Assembly: GCF_000687475.1 (NCBI RefSeq)
Contig: NC_057317.1
Coordinates: forward strand, 5,084,501 to 5,148,500
Length of the DNA: 64,000 nt
From: Ustilaginoidea virens
Taxonomy: Eukaryota > Ascomycota > Sordariomycetes > Hypocreales > Clavicipitaceae
Reading direction: 5' to 3'
The notes below the pieces were generated by a model. The model was not told where the DNA came from and did not search any database. It saw only the letters and a list, made by a program, of their open reading frames with translations. Positions within the stretch are counted from its first letter, which is position 1; the number at the start of each line of letters is the position of its first letter. Positions 32,882 to 43,500 of this stretch are shown here, in pieces. The translations under genes were made by a program, and so were the position numbers.

Positions 32882-35756
32882 ATGAGCGGTCGGACCATTG
32901 CTGCCGGCTTTCGGCGGGCGACGCGACGCGATTCTGTCCATGCCGTTCGACAACTGCATAAAATACCAACCGGAGGCTTATTACGAGCAGATACATCGAT
33001 TAGCGCAGCTAGAAAACGTGCGTGGATCGACGGAAACTATTTTCACAACGCTGTATCTGTTCGAAATGCCTCATTCGCCAGGTTTTTACCAAAGCTGGTC
33101 GTCAAGTTTGCTAGAATCCCAGCCATGTTCGGAGGCTTGGCTGTTGCAGCCTTCGCATGGGTTCAGTATCAAGCGACTCGTAAGTTGAAACTGAATCAGC
33201 CATGCTCGAGGCAGGAACTGACTCTGTTTGCAGAGGCTGGTAACTATGCGATTGAGCTTTTCAGCACCACCAGAGATGCTGTCACCTCTACGGCAACAAG
33301 TCTGTTTGACACTGCCAAAGACGTGGCTGCCCAGACTCGGCAAGGCTGGGATAGTACCACAGAGAAGGTGGAGACTCCCGAGTGGTTGAAGAAGATTTTA
33401 CGAATACATGAAGAAGTTGGTACTGGGGGTCCTGGCGGTCCTGGTGGCGATGAGAACCCGAAACATAGTAGAGCTGGCGGAGCTGTGGCCGTAGGTGCCT
33501 CTGCTGCCGCATATGCCTACGGCAACTCGGACGAAAAGGACCCAAGGGACGAGGAGGAGGTGGTAAGGGATGACCAGATGATGATTCTGACTCGGAAAAT
33601 GATCGAAATACGAAGCATACTCCAGAAAGTCGGGCAATCGAGCTCGCTGACATTGCCGTCCATCGTGGTTATCGGCTCTCAGTCATCCGGAAAGAGCTCA
33701 GTCTTAGAATCTATCGTGGGACATGAATTCCTTCCAAAGGGCTCAAACATGGTCACCCGGAGACCGATCGAGCTCACACTTGTCAATGTGCCCGGCTCCG
33801 AGGAAGAGTACGGAGAGTTTCCAGACTTGGGATTAAGACGTATCTCGGATTTTTCATCCATTCAGAGAACTCTGACGGAACTCAACATGGCTGTTTCCGA
33901 CACAGAATGCGTTTCCGACGATCCTATTCACCTGACCATATATTCCCCAAATGTCCCGGATTTGTCCCTCATCGACTTGCCAGGTTACATACAAGTTATC
34001 GGTCAAAATCAACCTTCACAGCTGAAGCAGAAGATCTCAGAATTATGCGACAAGTATATTCAGCCTCCCAACGTCATCCTCGCCATATCAGCAGCTGACG
34101 TGGATCTTGCAAACTCGGCTGCTTTGCGGGCGTCTCGTAGAGTTGATCCAAGGGGTGAACGAACCATCGGGGTCATAACCAAAATGGATCTGGTCGACCC
34201 GAGCCGAGGGGCTGCAATTCTCAATGACAAGCAATATCCTCTAAGATTAGGATATGTTGGGGTGGTGTCCAAAGCGCCGCCCACGCAAAGCTTATTCAAG
34301 TTGGGTCCAACCAACCTGATGTCGGCGATCGCTAAGCATGAAAACAGCTTTTTCGCTTCACATCCCCAAGAGTTTGGCCCAAAAGCAGGTGTCAGTGTGG
34401 GTACGACTAGATTGCGTAAGAAGCTCATGCATGTGCTCGAGCAAACCATGTCATCCAGTCTACAGAGCACGACTGATGCCATAAGGCAAGAGCTCGAAGA
34501 AGCTACGTACGAGTTCAAAGTGCAATATAATGACCGACCGCTTTCCGCGGAGTCGTACCTAGCGGAAAGCTTGGATGCTTTCAAACATTCGTTCAAACAG
34601 TTTACCGATGAGTTTGGCCGGCTGCAAATGCGACAACTACTTAAGGCCGAGCTGGATCAAAAAGTCCTGGATCTTCTTGCCGCCAGGTACTGGAACAAGC
34701 CCATAACAGATCTGGCCGTCTCTCCGATAGAGCCCGACAACATCGCTGATCTTCCAAAGGCCGATCCTGACTCGTTATACTGGCACCGCCAGTTGGATGC
34801 TTCATCTTCAGCACTTACAAAACTTGGAGTCGGGCGTCTCGCCACCACGGTCGTCGCTTCTGCTTTGCAAAGCCACGTTGATCAATTGCTCAACAAGTCT
34901 AACTTTGCAACGCACCCTTTCGCTCGCCAAACGATTTTAGACGCGGCATCAAGCATTCTTGGCGAGAGATTCTACAGTACCAGCGATCAGGTTGAAAACT
35001 GCATCAAACCCTTTAAGTTTGAGATTGATATTGAGGAGCGCGAATGGACCCAGGGTCGGCAGCATATTGCAGATGTCCTCAAAAAGGAATTGCATGACTG
35101 CGAATCAGCACTTAGTAGTCTGGAACCGTCGTTCGGTGGGCATCGGAAGATGAAAGAAGTCATGAGCTTCATTGATAAGGCACGGAAAGGCGATGTTGTA
35201 ATCGAAGGAGATGGCCATAGCGGTGCTGGTGGCTTCAGCGCTGCTCTCCTCGTCAAAGGTTAGTGCTCCTTAATTTCATAAGAAGCATTGCATTATACGG
35301 CTGAATTACCCATCTGACTGGCAAGCAGGGCGAGAGGCGTTATTCCTTCGCGATCGCGAAGACATAATTAAGATGCGGCTCATGGCAATCAAATCCAAAC
35401 AATGCGCATCTGTTAAAAACAAGTACTACTGCCCCGAGATTTTCCTTGATGCTGCCGCATCGAAGCTTGCCTCTACAGCAGTACTTTTTCTCAACGTAGA
35501 ACTACTGTCTGAATTCTACTACAATTTTCCAAGGGAGCTAGACCTCCGTCTTGGCCGACACCTGACAGAATCTGAAGTGGAGAGATTTGCTAAAGAAGAC
35601 CCAAAAATCCGGCGTCATCTCGAGGTTATTCGAAGAAAAGAGCTACTCGAGCTTGTACTTGAGAAGATGGACAGCTTGAGACAGCTTGAAGGCAAAGAGC
35701 GTGAACGATTGGTTGGGGGCCGAAGACGCGATGGGGAGAAGCAGCGTGCTAGATAA
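32882..35756 (+). CDS. mgm1: MGM1/OPA1-type mitochondrial inner-membrane dynamin-like GTPase
   Basis: Drives inner-membrane fusion and cristae shape. Exons are 32882-33179, 33234-35258 and 35329-35756, 916 residues (yeast Mgm1 is about 900). Intron 1 is only 54 nt and a multiple of three, so it could be mistaken for coding; it has GTAAGT, CTGAC and CAG signals, and its removal gives YQATQAGNYAIELF. An Arg-rich mitochondrial presequence (MSGRTIAAGFRRATRRDS) is followed by a membrane anchor (about 77-96, MFGGLAVAAFAWVQYQ), a Gly-rich linker (GGPGGPGGD) where rhomboid cleavage would fall, then the GTPase: G1 GSQSSGKSS (about 245), G2 VTRRPIEL, G3 DLPG (about 347), G4 TKMD. Middle and GED-like parts follow to the Arg-rich end. 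Start chosen at the first ATG; the upstream open codons begin with GTG. Confidence 0.96.
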
Positions 35757-36267
35757 AGAGAGATTTGTACACCTTTCTTTTGTTAATCCGAGTGAATGTC
35801 AAAGGATTCCAGGAAGTGGCACGATGACACACAGTTTCTAGGAGTTCGGGATAGTATTGTTTAGGAGACGCTGATGTGAGTGCGACACTGACTGGGCCAT
35901 TTCTTTGGTGCCTGTTCGGCCAGTCTTGCATCCCCGTTTTCATGGGGTTTGATTTCCCTTTTCTATTATTCAGCGGGAGACTCTCATATCCATCTACTTT
36001 ACAACAAATGCTTTCGAAGCCTGATAACTCATAGCCAGTAGGCGCTCTCAGTGAAGGATACCCTGATAACAACCACAATACGTGCTTCACGAGCTTCATT
36101 ACGCGACATGCCAGTTGAACAGGGCAAGGCGAGGTACTGTTGCGAGGTTTTGAAATATATGAGATAAAACATGCTTTACCCCCAAACTGCATGATTGCGA
36201 CCAGTAATTCGTGTTTCGAAAAACTGAGAACAAAGGAAATATACATCCAGGAAGCTCGGACGACTCA
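35757..36267. other. convergent 3' gap between MGM1 and the Zrg17-like gene
   Basis: 511 bp with no coding signal; presumably two 3' UTRs. AT-rich stretches around 35955 and 36150-36240 may hold polyadenylation signals. Nothing else seen. Confidence 0.4.
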
Positions 36268-37917
36268 TCAAGAGCCCCCTTCAGAGGTAATCTGTAATGT
36301 CACCTCCCAACGTATACTGCCGCCAACGCCATAACCCTCTCCGAGTCTGTTTTGAATCAAGGATGAAACCCGGCTACGTAATCTACCTATCGTAACCTCG
36401 TCGTATCCCCTTGGTACTCTGACTTTCAGGTTGGCCATACATAAGCCGTAATGAACCTGCCAAAACTGAGACTCGTCCACGCGGACGATGGTAGAGTCTG
36501 ATTCGATTTCTCGTAGAACTGAGGAAACCCCTGAATTTCCGTTGGTTCCGCCGTAGGATAGGAGCAACATCAGGCCTTGTGCAATGACCACGCGTATGCC
36601 GACACCGAACATGGCTACCGCAATGGCAGCACAGATCAGTCTGTCCAGCCATGTATATAGAGAAATGGAGAAAAGGGGCAGCGCTGCAATGAAAGCAGAG
36701 AAGAGCAGTGTGAGGAAATGGAATGGATTGGAGAGAATACTAGGCAGTGCGGCCAAGTACGAGACTCTCATGACCTTGGCAATGCGGGAATGATTTCTCA
36801 AACCATAAGCGGAAGTGAGGGTGCTGAGAATGGCAACAGCGGCTACGAGGTCGATCGAACCAGCAGATACATGGTCATGGCCATGTTCATGGTGGGCCTC
36901 GTGATTGCCTAGAGTTTCCAGGAAGTGTTTGAGGTTGTGTGACACGAGATCAAACCCTCCAAAGAGCAGGAAGATGGACATGGCAAATCCAGCAAGGACT
37001 TCAGCTCTCTCAAGCCCAAAAGGATGGCGGATGCTGCTACGCTTCCACACCTCGAAATTACCCAGCACCTCCACAGCAACGCATACAGCAGCACTGCCTG
37101 CGTCGAAGAAAACCAGATGAGACAAGGCCATTGCGGAGAGTGATCCTTCTGACTTGAAGAATATGAAGATGGCGACTGCCAGGTGGCACAAACTCCAGTA
37201 AAGCCTCTTCCTCTGGTCCTTGTTCATGCTTTTCCATGCTTCAGAAATTGTTGGTATAGGTAGCGAAGCCGGCAGAACGGGAGGCGGTCGCTGCGGAGGT
37301 TCTTGGAAAATCTGGTGCTGAGCAGAGATGCTACTATGCTTGTACCTGTGTCCGCGACGCTGTCCAATGTTCTGCAACGTGCCGAGTTAGCATGTGCCTC
37401 GACGTCCAAGACCGTTACAGTGAGGATGCTTCACCTACGGATGTGACTGGCGATGTAGAAATCACCTGGGTTTGAAAATTAAAGGGATTGTTGGGAGCCT
37501 TTGCATTCGCATTATCTGCGGCTTGATTTTCTGAGGCCATGGCGTATGACGGCGAGAGAAATCGCGGCTCAAGGTGGCCAGACGACTGATCCTGGGTTGC
37601 TGCGCTATTCGGTTCCGTATCATCAATCACGAGGGTTGGCGGCGGTTGGATTCCGGAATTCAATGGTTGATTTGATTGACCGTTCTGAAATGACTCCATA
37701 GGCCTCGGTGATAAAGAAGTCGTGTGGCGTGATTTTGCGCTTTGCACTTAATTGTGTCTGGTAACATCAGCGATCCCAGGCCATGTTTTGAGGCGGAGGT
37801 GTTTTGCGGTCGTCTCGTGATTGCGTGGTATGAAATGGGAGCCGGAGCTGGAGAGGCTGAATAAACTCTTTTATGGAGTTTCCTGGGCGACGGTGGTGCT
37901 GTAAAAGCATATGACAT
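36268..37917 (-). CDS. Zrg17-like cation diffusion facilitator, with apparent frameshift
   Basis: Zrg17 is a CDF-family membrane protein that works as a heterodimer with Msc2/Cis4 in zinc supply to the secretory pathway. Pieces: first exon 37917 to about 37745 (MSYAFTAPPSPRKLHKRVYS...), then in another frame about 37744-37439 (SAKSRHTTSLSPRPMES...), intron 37438-37372 (67 nt), and exon 37371-36268. The main exon shows several membrane helices, SHLVFFDAGSA, HPFGLERAEVLAGF, a His-rich loop (HEAHHEHGHDH) and a C-terminal CDF domain. The usual HxxxD metal site of helix 2 is not present in register (D is preceded by LVFF), consistent with a Zrg17-type partner. No GT-AG intron can join the first two pieces. 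One missing base near 37745 would (DTIK to VQSAKSRH), so this is a sequencing or assembly indel or a real lesion. Alternatively translation starts at MESFQNG (about 37699). Confidence 0.8.
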
Positions 37918-38654
37918 AGGTGGTGGTTTCTAAATCAAGTGTGGGATGAGCCAACTCTTCCTCGACATTTCTGTGGTGGGCACCGTCAAGGAGATATTAT
38001 CCGTGAGCCCCTGACCTTTTGGCCTCCAATGGGACGTAGCCAAACGCATGGACTTTTTATTGGCGTAAAACCTTTGGGCAGCTATACAACCGGGGGGGGA
38101 ATCAAATTTACCTACATGTATTCAAAATTATGTATTTACTTTATGTATGACTGTTAAAAATAGTCAAATCCGCTCAGTTTTTATATACAGCAATAATATA
38201 ATACGGGAAAGGATATTTTTGCGTCGAATTTAAATGAAGATATGTCACAGCTATCTTATGCAGGCAGGCTATGGCCGCCACACGACCCTGCCAATCAAAG
38301 GCAGCTAGCTGGCTGGCATATTGTTCTGCCCAGTCATGGCAGCTAAGCCAGCACACCGCCTCCCACCGATTCGTAGCACACCTGTAGTTTGCCCTGCAGA
38401 GCAGACCCTTCCTCTTTCCTCAGCTTAGAATCTTCGTTCGTAGTGCCAATCTACCAGCTCCCATACTCGTGTCCCCTGGCCGTAACACCTGGCAGAGCCA
38501 AGGGTTACCTTTGGCCTCCTCCGAAAGATGACAAGTCCAATTACCTTGCCGCTCCGAATGATGACCAGTCAGGCGGCGGTGTTTCTGATCAGTCAATATT
38601 TCAAATTGCCTTACCGCTCCGAGTGATGCAAATATCTACCAGTCTCTTATAGGA
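37918..38654. other. intergenic, with a local degenerate duplication
   Basis: No gene recognised. Two similar 25-bp stretches, at about 38539-38563 and 38604-38628 (both of the form AATT.CCTT.CCGCTCCGA.TGATG), indicate an imperfect local duplication. AT-rich DNA lies at 38100-38230. Confidence 0.4.
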
Positions 38655-38834
38655 AACCCAGACAGCTACTCGGCTGGATATATGAGCATGCTTTTGTTGC
38701 TGGACTATCTGGCAGAAGTCTACACACGACCACATCCCGATGTCGACCTTACCGAGTTCAAGGGCCTGAGACGGGAGATCACCGACACTTGGCTTATGCA
38801 GGAGGCTGGACGAGGTCCTCCAACAATGGGATAA
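38655..38834 (+). pseudogene. short gene fragment of unknown family
   Basis: A 59-codon stretch with natural-looking composition (DSYSAGYMSMLLLLDYLAEV, then HPDVDLTEFKGLRREITDTW) runs into a TAA at 38832-38834. The first Met is at 38682. A TAG at 38650-38652 just before it could be a splice acceptor. I do not recognise the family. Immediately followed by other broken pieces, so I treat it as a remnant; a small intact gene is the alternative. Confidence 0.35.
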
Positions 38835-38863
38835 AGTCGATAAGCGCGTTAACCAAGTTAGAC

Positions 38864-39004
38864 ATGGTCATCATCTTCGTCATCGGCGGGCCAGGTGTTG
38901 GCAGGGGAACCCAGTGTGCCCTGGCTGCAGAGGAGCTTGCTCTCAAACATATCTCAGTCGGAGACTTACTGCGGGCCGAGCAGGCCTCTCCCCATTCCAT
39001 ATGA
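38864..39004 (+). pseudogene. adenylate/UMP-CMP kinase-like N-terminal fragment
   Basis: Forty-six codons encode the NMP-kinase start: MVIIFVIGGPGVGRGTQCAL, then AEELALKHISVGDLLRAEQASP, and then TGA at 39002-39004. The P-loop GGPGxGKGT reads GGPGVGRGT, that is, the catalytic lysine is Arg. Nothing of the NMP-binding or LID regions follows. The family is about 200 residues long, so this is a truncated and probably dead copy. The C-terminal boundary touches the kinase fragment on the opposite strand. Confidence 0.75.
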
Positions 39005-39006
39005 AA

Positions 39007-39650
39007 TTACGACTGACCGGAAAAGCGAAGGCTGCCGCGCTTGGCGAAGGCAGAGCCGACTGCTTGAACCACCTGCAGGCTCGTGTCCGGGTGGACATGG
39101 AAGTCGGCGAGCGTAGCCACGAGTGCTGCATATATACTCCGTATCTCTGTATTCGTTAAAGCTCCGCCTCGTCCGGTTCGAGGAATGCCCGGACCGCCGC
39201 CCCCCTGGAAGTTCCTTTCGACTCGTTGCGACCGCCTCTGCCGGAAGGCTTCCTCGAGACGCCAGAAATCTGAGATGATGCTTTGCTGCGGCTCTTCCGC
39301 GCCAAGTCCCATCTCTGTTTCCTCCGGAAATCCCACCAAGCACTCCACGACGGTTGCACCAAGCCCGTAAATGTCGATCTTTGTCGTCTGCTCGCGGCAT
39401 GCGTGGACCTCAGGCGCTGCATAGGCCGGAGTTCCCATCATCGTCGCTGAAGCATCGACCGCCTTAGCAATACCGAAGTCTGTAAAGTGGTGTCAGTGTT
39501 TAACCAGCCAGTATAGATGTTACTAAGGGCTGTGGTGCCTGCTACCTGTAAGAAAGAAGTCGTCGCCCCTGTAGAGGATGTTTGCAAGCTTGACATCACG
39601 GTGGCCCATGGGAAATATCTGCCAGAGTGCGAGGCTGATCTACTTACGGT
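39007..39650 (-). pseudogene. protein kinase C-lobe fragment, N-lobe missing
   Basis: Two exons can be read: about 39650-39546 (ALWQIFPMGHRDVKLANILY, then RGDDFFLT) and 39479-39007, joined by a 66-nt GT-AG intron (39480-39545). The catalytic loop HRDVKLAN, the DFG motif (split by the intron, T-DFGIAKAV) and the GTPAYAAPEV activation segment with KIDIYGLG are intact. Everything before the HRD loop, including the ATP-binding lobe, is absent: sequence upstream on this strand becomes the antisense of a phosphoesterase fragment. The C-terminal 60 residues (from about FQGGGG) are low in kinase character and include a TACTCCGTA intergenic motif. A truncated gene, hence not a functional kinase. Confidence 0.75.
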
Positions 39651-39846
39651 TAACTTCATTAGAAGGGTCCTGGATGTCGAGAAACCAGACCTGGTGGTTC
39701 TCACTGGAGATCAGTTGCACCACGACATCCCCGACAGCAAATCTAGCATCTTCAAGGTTGTTGCTTCACTGCATATGGCGCTGGCAACAGGCGTGGACGT
39801 CATCCGCTCTTCCAGACAGAGTTCTTCCGAAAGAACTCAGCAATAG
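39628..39846 (+). pseudogene. calcineurin-like metallophosphoesterase fragment
   Basis: The frame ending TAG at 39844-39846 contains a clear phosphoesterase block at about 39628-39765: FIRRVLDVEKPDLVVLTGDQ, then LHHDIPDSKSSIFKVVA. The GDQ aspartate is one metal ligand of the family. The preceding DxH and following GNHD motifs are missing. Codons upstream of 39628 in this frame are simply the antisense of the kinase HRD exon, so the junction of two unrelated broken genes lies at about 39628-39650. After FKVVA the frame loses resemblance. Remnant of a roughly 400-residue fungal enzyme. Confidence 0.7.
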
Positions 39847-39879
39847 ACCCGTATGATTCGGAGCATATGATTAGACAAA

Positions 39880-41202
39880 TTATGAATACTTCAACAGAAT
39901 TCCCTCAACGACTCGAATGTTTTCCCGCCAAAATTCCTCTGCTTCTTGGACGGGGAGATCATTCGGCCGCCACTCTGGCCGAAGGAACAAACCAAACCTA
40001 AACCACTCCAAGAACACCAGCGTTGACTCATCCTCGTTCCACACCTTCCATTCCGGAATGGCACCCCAGAACGCCTCCCGGAGTTCATCAGCGCGGTCGT
40101 ACTCTCGGCCGTAGCCATTCTCAGCAGGCTGGCGAAAATGCATCTCGATGATTCGATGAAGTGCCATAAACGGTGCGCTAGCCACGAATTCCCAGTCGAT
40201 GATGGCCTTAATATCGCTATGTTCGCTGCTCGATACGATGATATTGTGTGGTCCCATGTCGGCGTGCATGGCGACGATGGGCATGCGTTCGACGATAGCC
40301 GGAATGTTGTGTAGTGAACCATCAACAAAGTTCCTGACTCGGTCGAGAAACCTCTCCTTATAATCGTCTATACCTTGCTGCTTCTCGAGCCTGACGAGTG
40401 CGGATCTGACATGGGCTTTGAGATAGTCTCGCACCGACGAGAAGGGCCCCCCGAGACTGTGGTGTCGATCTGGCCCGACGCTGAGAAGAACCTTGCCATC
40501 AACGTGGGTGGTCGCAACAAGCTCGCCGATAAGACGAGGCGTCGGGAGCGGAAGTCCCCAACAAGCTTGAAATGCCAAAGCTATCCTCCTGAGATAGATG
40601 AGCTTCTCGTCGTGGGGCATTAGAGGATACACCGTCCAAGCGACATCGCCAGGTATTAACTGCGTAATCTGCCGTCCCATGCCCGTGGTGCTTTGTCGCT
40701 CCTTTTCTCCCGGTATCGAAAAGACCGGGGGAACCGGCAAGAGCTGGGGGTCAACCGTACGAGAAATCAACGTCATCAGCGCGTCCATGGATGCCACGTT
40801 GCCGTGATGGCGCAGCTGAACCACGTAGGCAACACCCGGGCACTCATGGACCGTGACTTTGTACGAGATGCTCAGCGCACCGTCGATAAAGCGGGTCGAC
40901 TATGCGAGATGCTGACCCGTGGCTTGTAAGATTGCATCCGACATCTCCGCGTCCGTAATCTCGATGAGGCGCGGCGGTGAGATTCTCTTGGATTGCCGGT
41001 CGATCTCGATGCGGTACCGGTTGACAGGTGCGGCCGGACCATCCATATTCTCCAGGGCTACCCACCAAGAGAAGGTGGTTGACGTCGCCTCGACCAGCGA
41101 ATACGCGGCAGATTTACCCTCCGAGGAACCAATGGCGCCCGAGAAGACGAAAGCCAGGAGTGCCGACACAGCTTCATCATGCGTCATAAGTTCGTCGGGC
41201 AT
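39880..41202 (-). pseudogene. aminoglycoside-phosphotransferase-like kinase interrupted by one TAG
   Basis: ATG at 41202 to the stop at 39880 is one continuous frame of 441 codons broken only by TAG at 40900-40902 (GQHLA-stop-STRFIDGALS). The sequence on both sides belongs to the same APH/choline-kinase-fold protein: the N-terminal part holds YRIEIDRQSKRISPP, and the second part the catalytic HADMGPHNIIV (HxDxxxxN) and IIDWEFV (metal-binding Asp). Fungal members phosphorylate unknown small molecules or are regulatory. A C to T change at a CAG codon explains the stop and would fit mild RIP next to the AT-rich block that starts about 150 bp upstream. Without the stop the length is normal (439 residues). 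Possible alternatives are stop-codon readthrough, or use of only the second part from an internal start, which would lack the ATP-binding lobe start. Confidence 0.8.
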
Positions 41203-41629
41203 AATGAGAAAGGACTACTTGGCTTGGCAGGTTGGTCACATTTGTTGTATGCATTCTGATGAAAAAAAGGAAAAAAATCCATGTGGACTGAATGAAGGGG
41301 AGAGTGTCAGGAAGCTTGCAGAGAAAACGCTATATTGAACAAGGTTAACCGTATTGACTGGTCAATACTTGTTGGTTGTTGCACCAGCTATTTATAATGG
41401 GCACGGGGGTAGCCCTAAGTGGCCACCGCTCCCTCGGTTATGTATGCCACATCCTAGCCGAATATTTCCAACAATTACATGGATTCCACTGATATCCCCG
41501 GCGATATACCTCCCTAGGATGTGCTTTATCGAGCATATCCTGTTATATAGCTAATTCCAATAGAAAATAAGATAGCAAATAGAATGACAGAAATTAATAT
41601 ACTGTAGTAAGGAGTGTCGGAATCGCTGT

Positions 41630-41775
41630 CGCAAGGTGCCCAATTGGGCACATTGCGACGGATGTGCCGCGCACCGCTGCGCACGATGTGGTGGCCACTT
41701 TTGCCCCTTTGCCCCTTTGCCCCTGTGCCCGGTAGGGCACGCGGGCAGCCCGGCCCGCGCCGATGCACATGACTA
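41630..41775. other. GC-rich island inside the AT-rich block
   Basis: About 145 bp with many GC/CG steps (TGCCGCGCACCGCTGCGCAC, then GCAGCCCGGCCCGCGCC), flanked on both sides by RIP-like sequence. It looks untouched by the process that made the surroundings AT-rich. Includes the TTTGCCCC repeats. Identity unknown. Confidence 0.6.
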
Positions 41776-42775
41776 CGGCATACGCACAAAAGAGGCCACA
41801 TCGTGTAATTCCTTCCTTTTTCCTCCTTTAATAGATAGTCATTAGCAAAGTAATAGAATACCTTTACTTAGTAATCACCCGATACATCATACCACGCGCG
41901 CGACCCTACGTACAACTAAGTATACTGAGTTCCTATCAACACTGATCAGTAGTAGTAATATCACCACTTATAGGATAATTATATCCCGCAAAGATAGTGC
42001 ATTATAGATTAGCAAGATCACTCGAAGAGACGATTTCTATTGCACATCGTACTAATTAGGAAGGCAGACAACCTATTCTATTAAACGGTCACCCTACTAA
42101 TTAATAGGAAGAACAATTTAGACCTCTTCTACCTTCGTTTATTATAAGGAAAAGAAAATAACGCTAAATATCACGATCTTTAACGATACCTTTAGCGTAT
42201 AGGAAGAACGATTTATAATCTCTTCCCTATTTACCTCTTTCTTTCCTTTTACCCCTACGGTAAAAAGCCCCTTTATAATAAAAACCCTCTCTTAATATTA
42301 TTAAGCAAAGCTGTGCCGAAGGTGCAGCGTGCGCTACGTAAGTGCGTAAAGCGTGCCTTCCAGCTTTACTTCTTTAATAAGAGGCCAGGGGTGCTAAGGC
42401 ACTATAATTACTAGCCACATATCATTCAAGCCAGCCATCTAATTAGTCTAGAGGGCATTAAAACGCCCTTATTAGCTAAAAAAACAGACCCGGCACATAT
42501 CTTTATGGATCCAGTACGTACTCTAAAGAGGCATAAATAAGGCTATTGCTACAGCATTTAGTATTGCAAGAGGTCGGGTTTATACTTAATTATAACAAAG
42601 TGGCGGAAAAGAGACGTAGAAAGCTAGGTCCAATAGAAAGATATATAGATAAATCCTCATAAAGCCTATCTTATCCCATTAATATAAAATAACGAGGAAT
42701 TACTCTAATTTATAGCGCAATAACACCCGCCTCTAATTCCCTCATGCGTGATCCTAGCCTAGCCATCGCCACAAC

Positions 42776-42870
42776 CTCATCAATATAAGCCTTATCAACA
42801 CAAGCAGCCTTATTAACACAAGCCTCATCAATACAAACAGCCTCGTCAACATAAATAGCCTCATCATTAA
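42776..42870. repeat. degenerate 18-bp minisatellite
   Basis: Successive units of the form CCTCATCAATATAAG, CTTATCAACACAAGCAG, CCTTATTAACACAAG, CCTCATCAATACAAACAG and CCTCGTCAACATAAATAG are directly visible. Differences between units are mainly C/T, as RIP would cause. It makes the minus-strand frame 42957-42754 look repetitive (L-I-R/M-L repeats), which is not a gene. Confidence 0.8.
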
Positions 42871-43500
42871 GTAATTATCAGTATTATCGTCGTACAATAG
42901 CTGCATTAGCAGCAAATCTAGAACCGCCTCCACCACCCCCCTCACTACTATCAGCATAGCCTAATGTTCCTAATCTTTCTAAGCCTCATAAGCAATATAG
43001 CCGTTATAAGAGAGATAGGCCTTTATCTAAGTTTAAAGGGGCGAGAAATCCAAATAAGCTTATCTAGAATTATCTAGACTGCCGGCAGCGAATCTCTTCG
43101 GTATATTTTTTTTACTACTTTTTAGAAAATGATTTTAATACTTTTCTTCTTTTTATAGATAAGCCGGTTATCGAATATTATAGAGCAAATTAGGAGTATA
43201 TTATATAGGCAGAAGCATAATACTACTAAGCTAGTATCTCTAGAGCATTAAGAAGTCATACGCGGTATTCCTATTATGCCTCGGCTAGATACGCCATAAG
43301 ATCCTATATTGCCATTTCGACTAATTCTTCTATCATAAGGTCTAGGCATATCCTTTATATATATCGGTTAATTCATTAATAGGGCTAAACGATTAATATT
43401 ATAATTCTTCTATAGAGGCATTCGCCCTAATGATACTCCTACTCAGGTATAGGCATATCGGCAGTAGGTATTTACTCTTACCATTAATAGATATATCATA

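Larger units (their letters stand above)
41203..43500. other. edge of the RIP-like AT-rich block, degenerate repeats, no gene
   Basis: Base composition shifts to AT-rich from about 41.3 kb. No frame survives. A GC-rich island at about 41630-41775 stands out, with a short (TTTGCCCC)3 repeat at 41699-41727. A second, less GC-rich patch lies at 42303-42365. A degenerate 18-bp minisatellite occupies 42776-42870. Decayed transposon sequence of unknown type is likely here, but I cannot name a superfamily. Confidence 0.5.

Noticed and set aside
39517..39627. N-terminal part of the plus-strand frame preceding the phosphoesterase block
   Set aside because: It is the antisense of the kinase HRDVKLAN exon, so it is not phosphoesterase sequence.
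42754..42957. Leu/Arg/Ile-rich minus-strand frame
   Set aside because: Translation of the 18-bp minisatellite.
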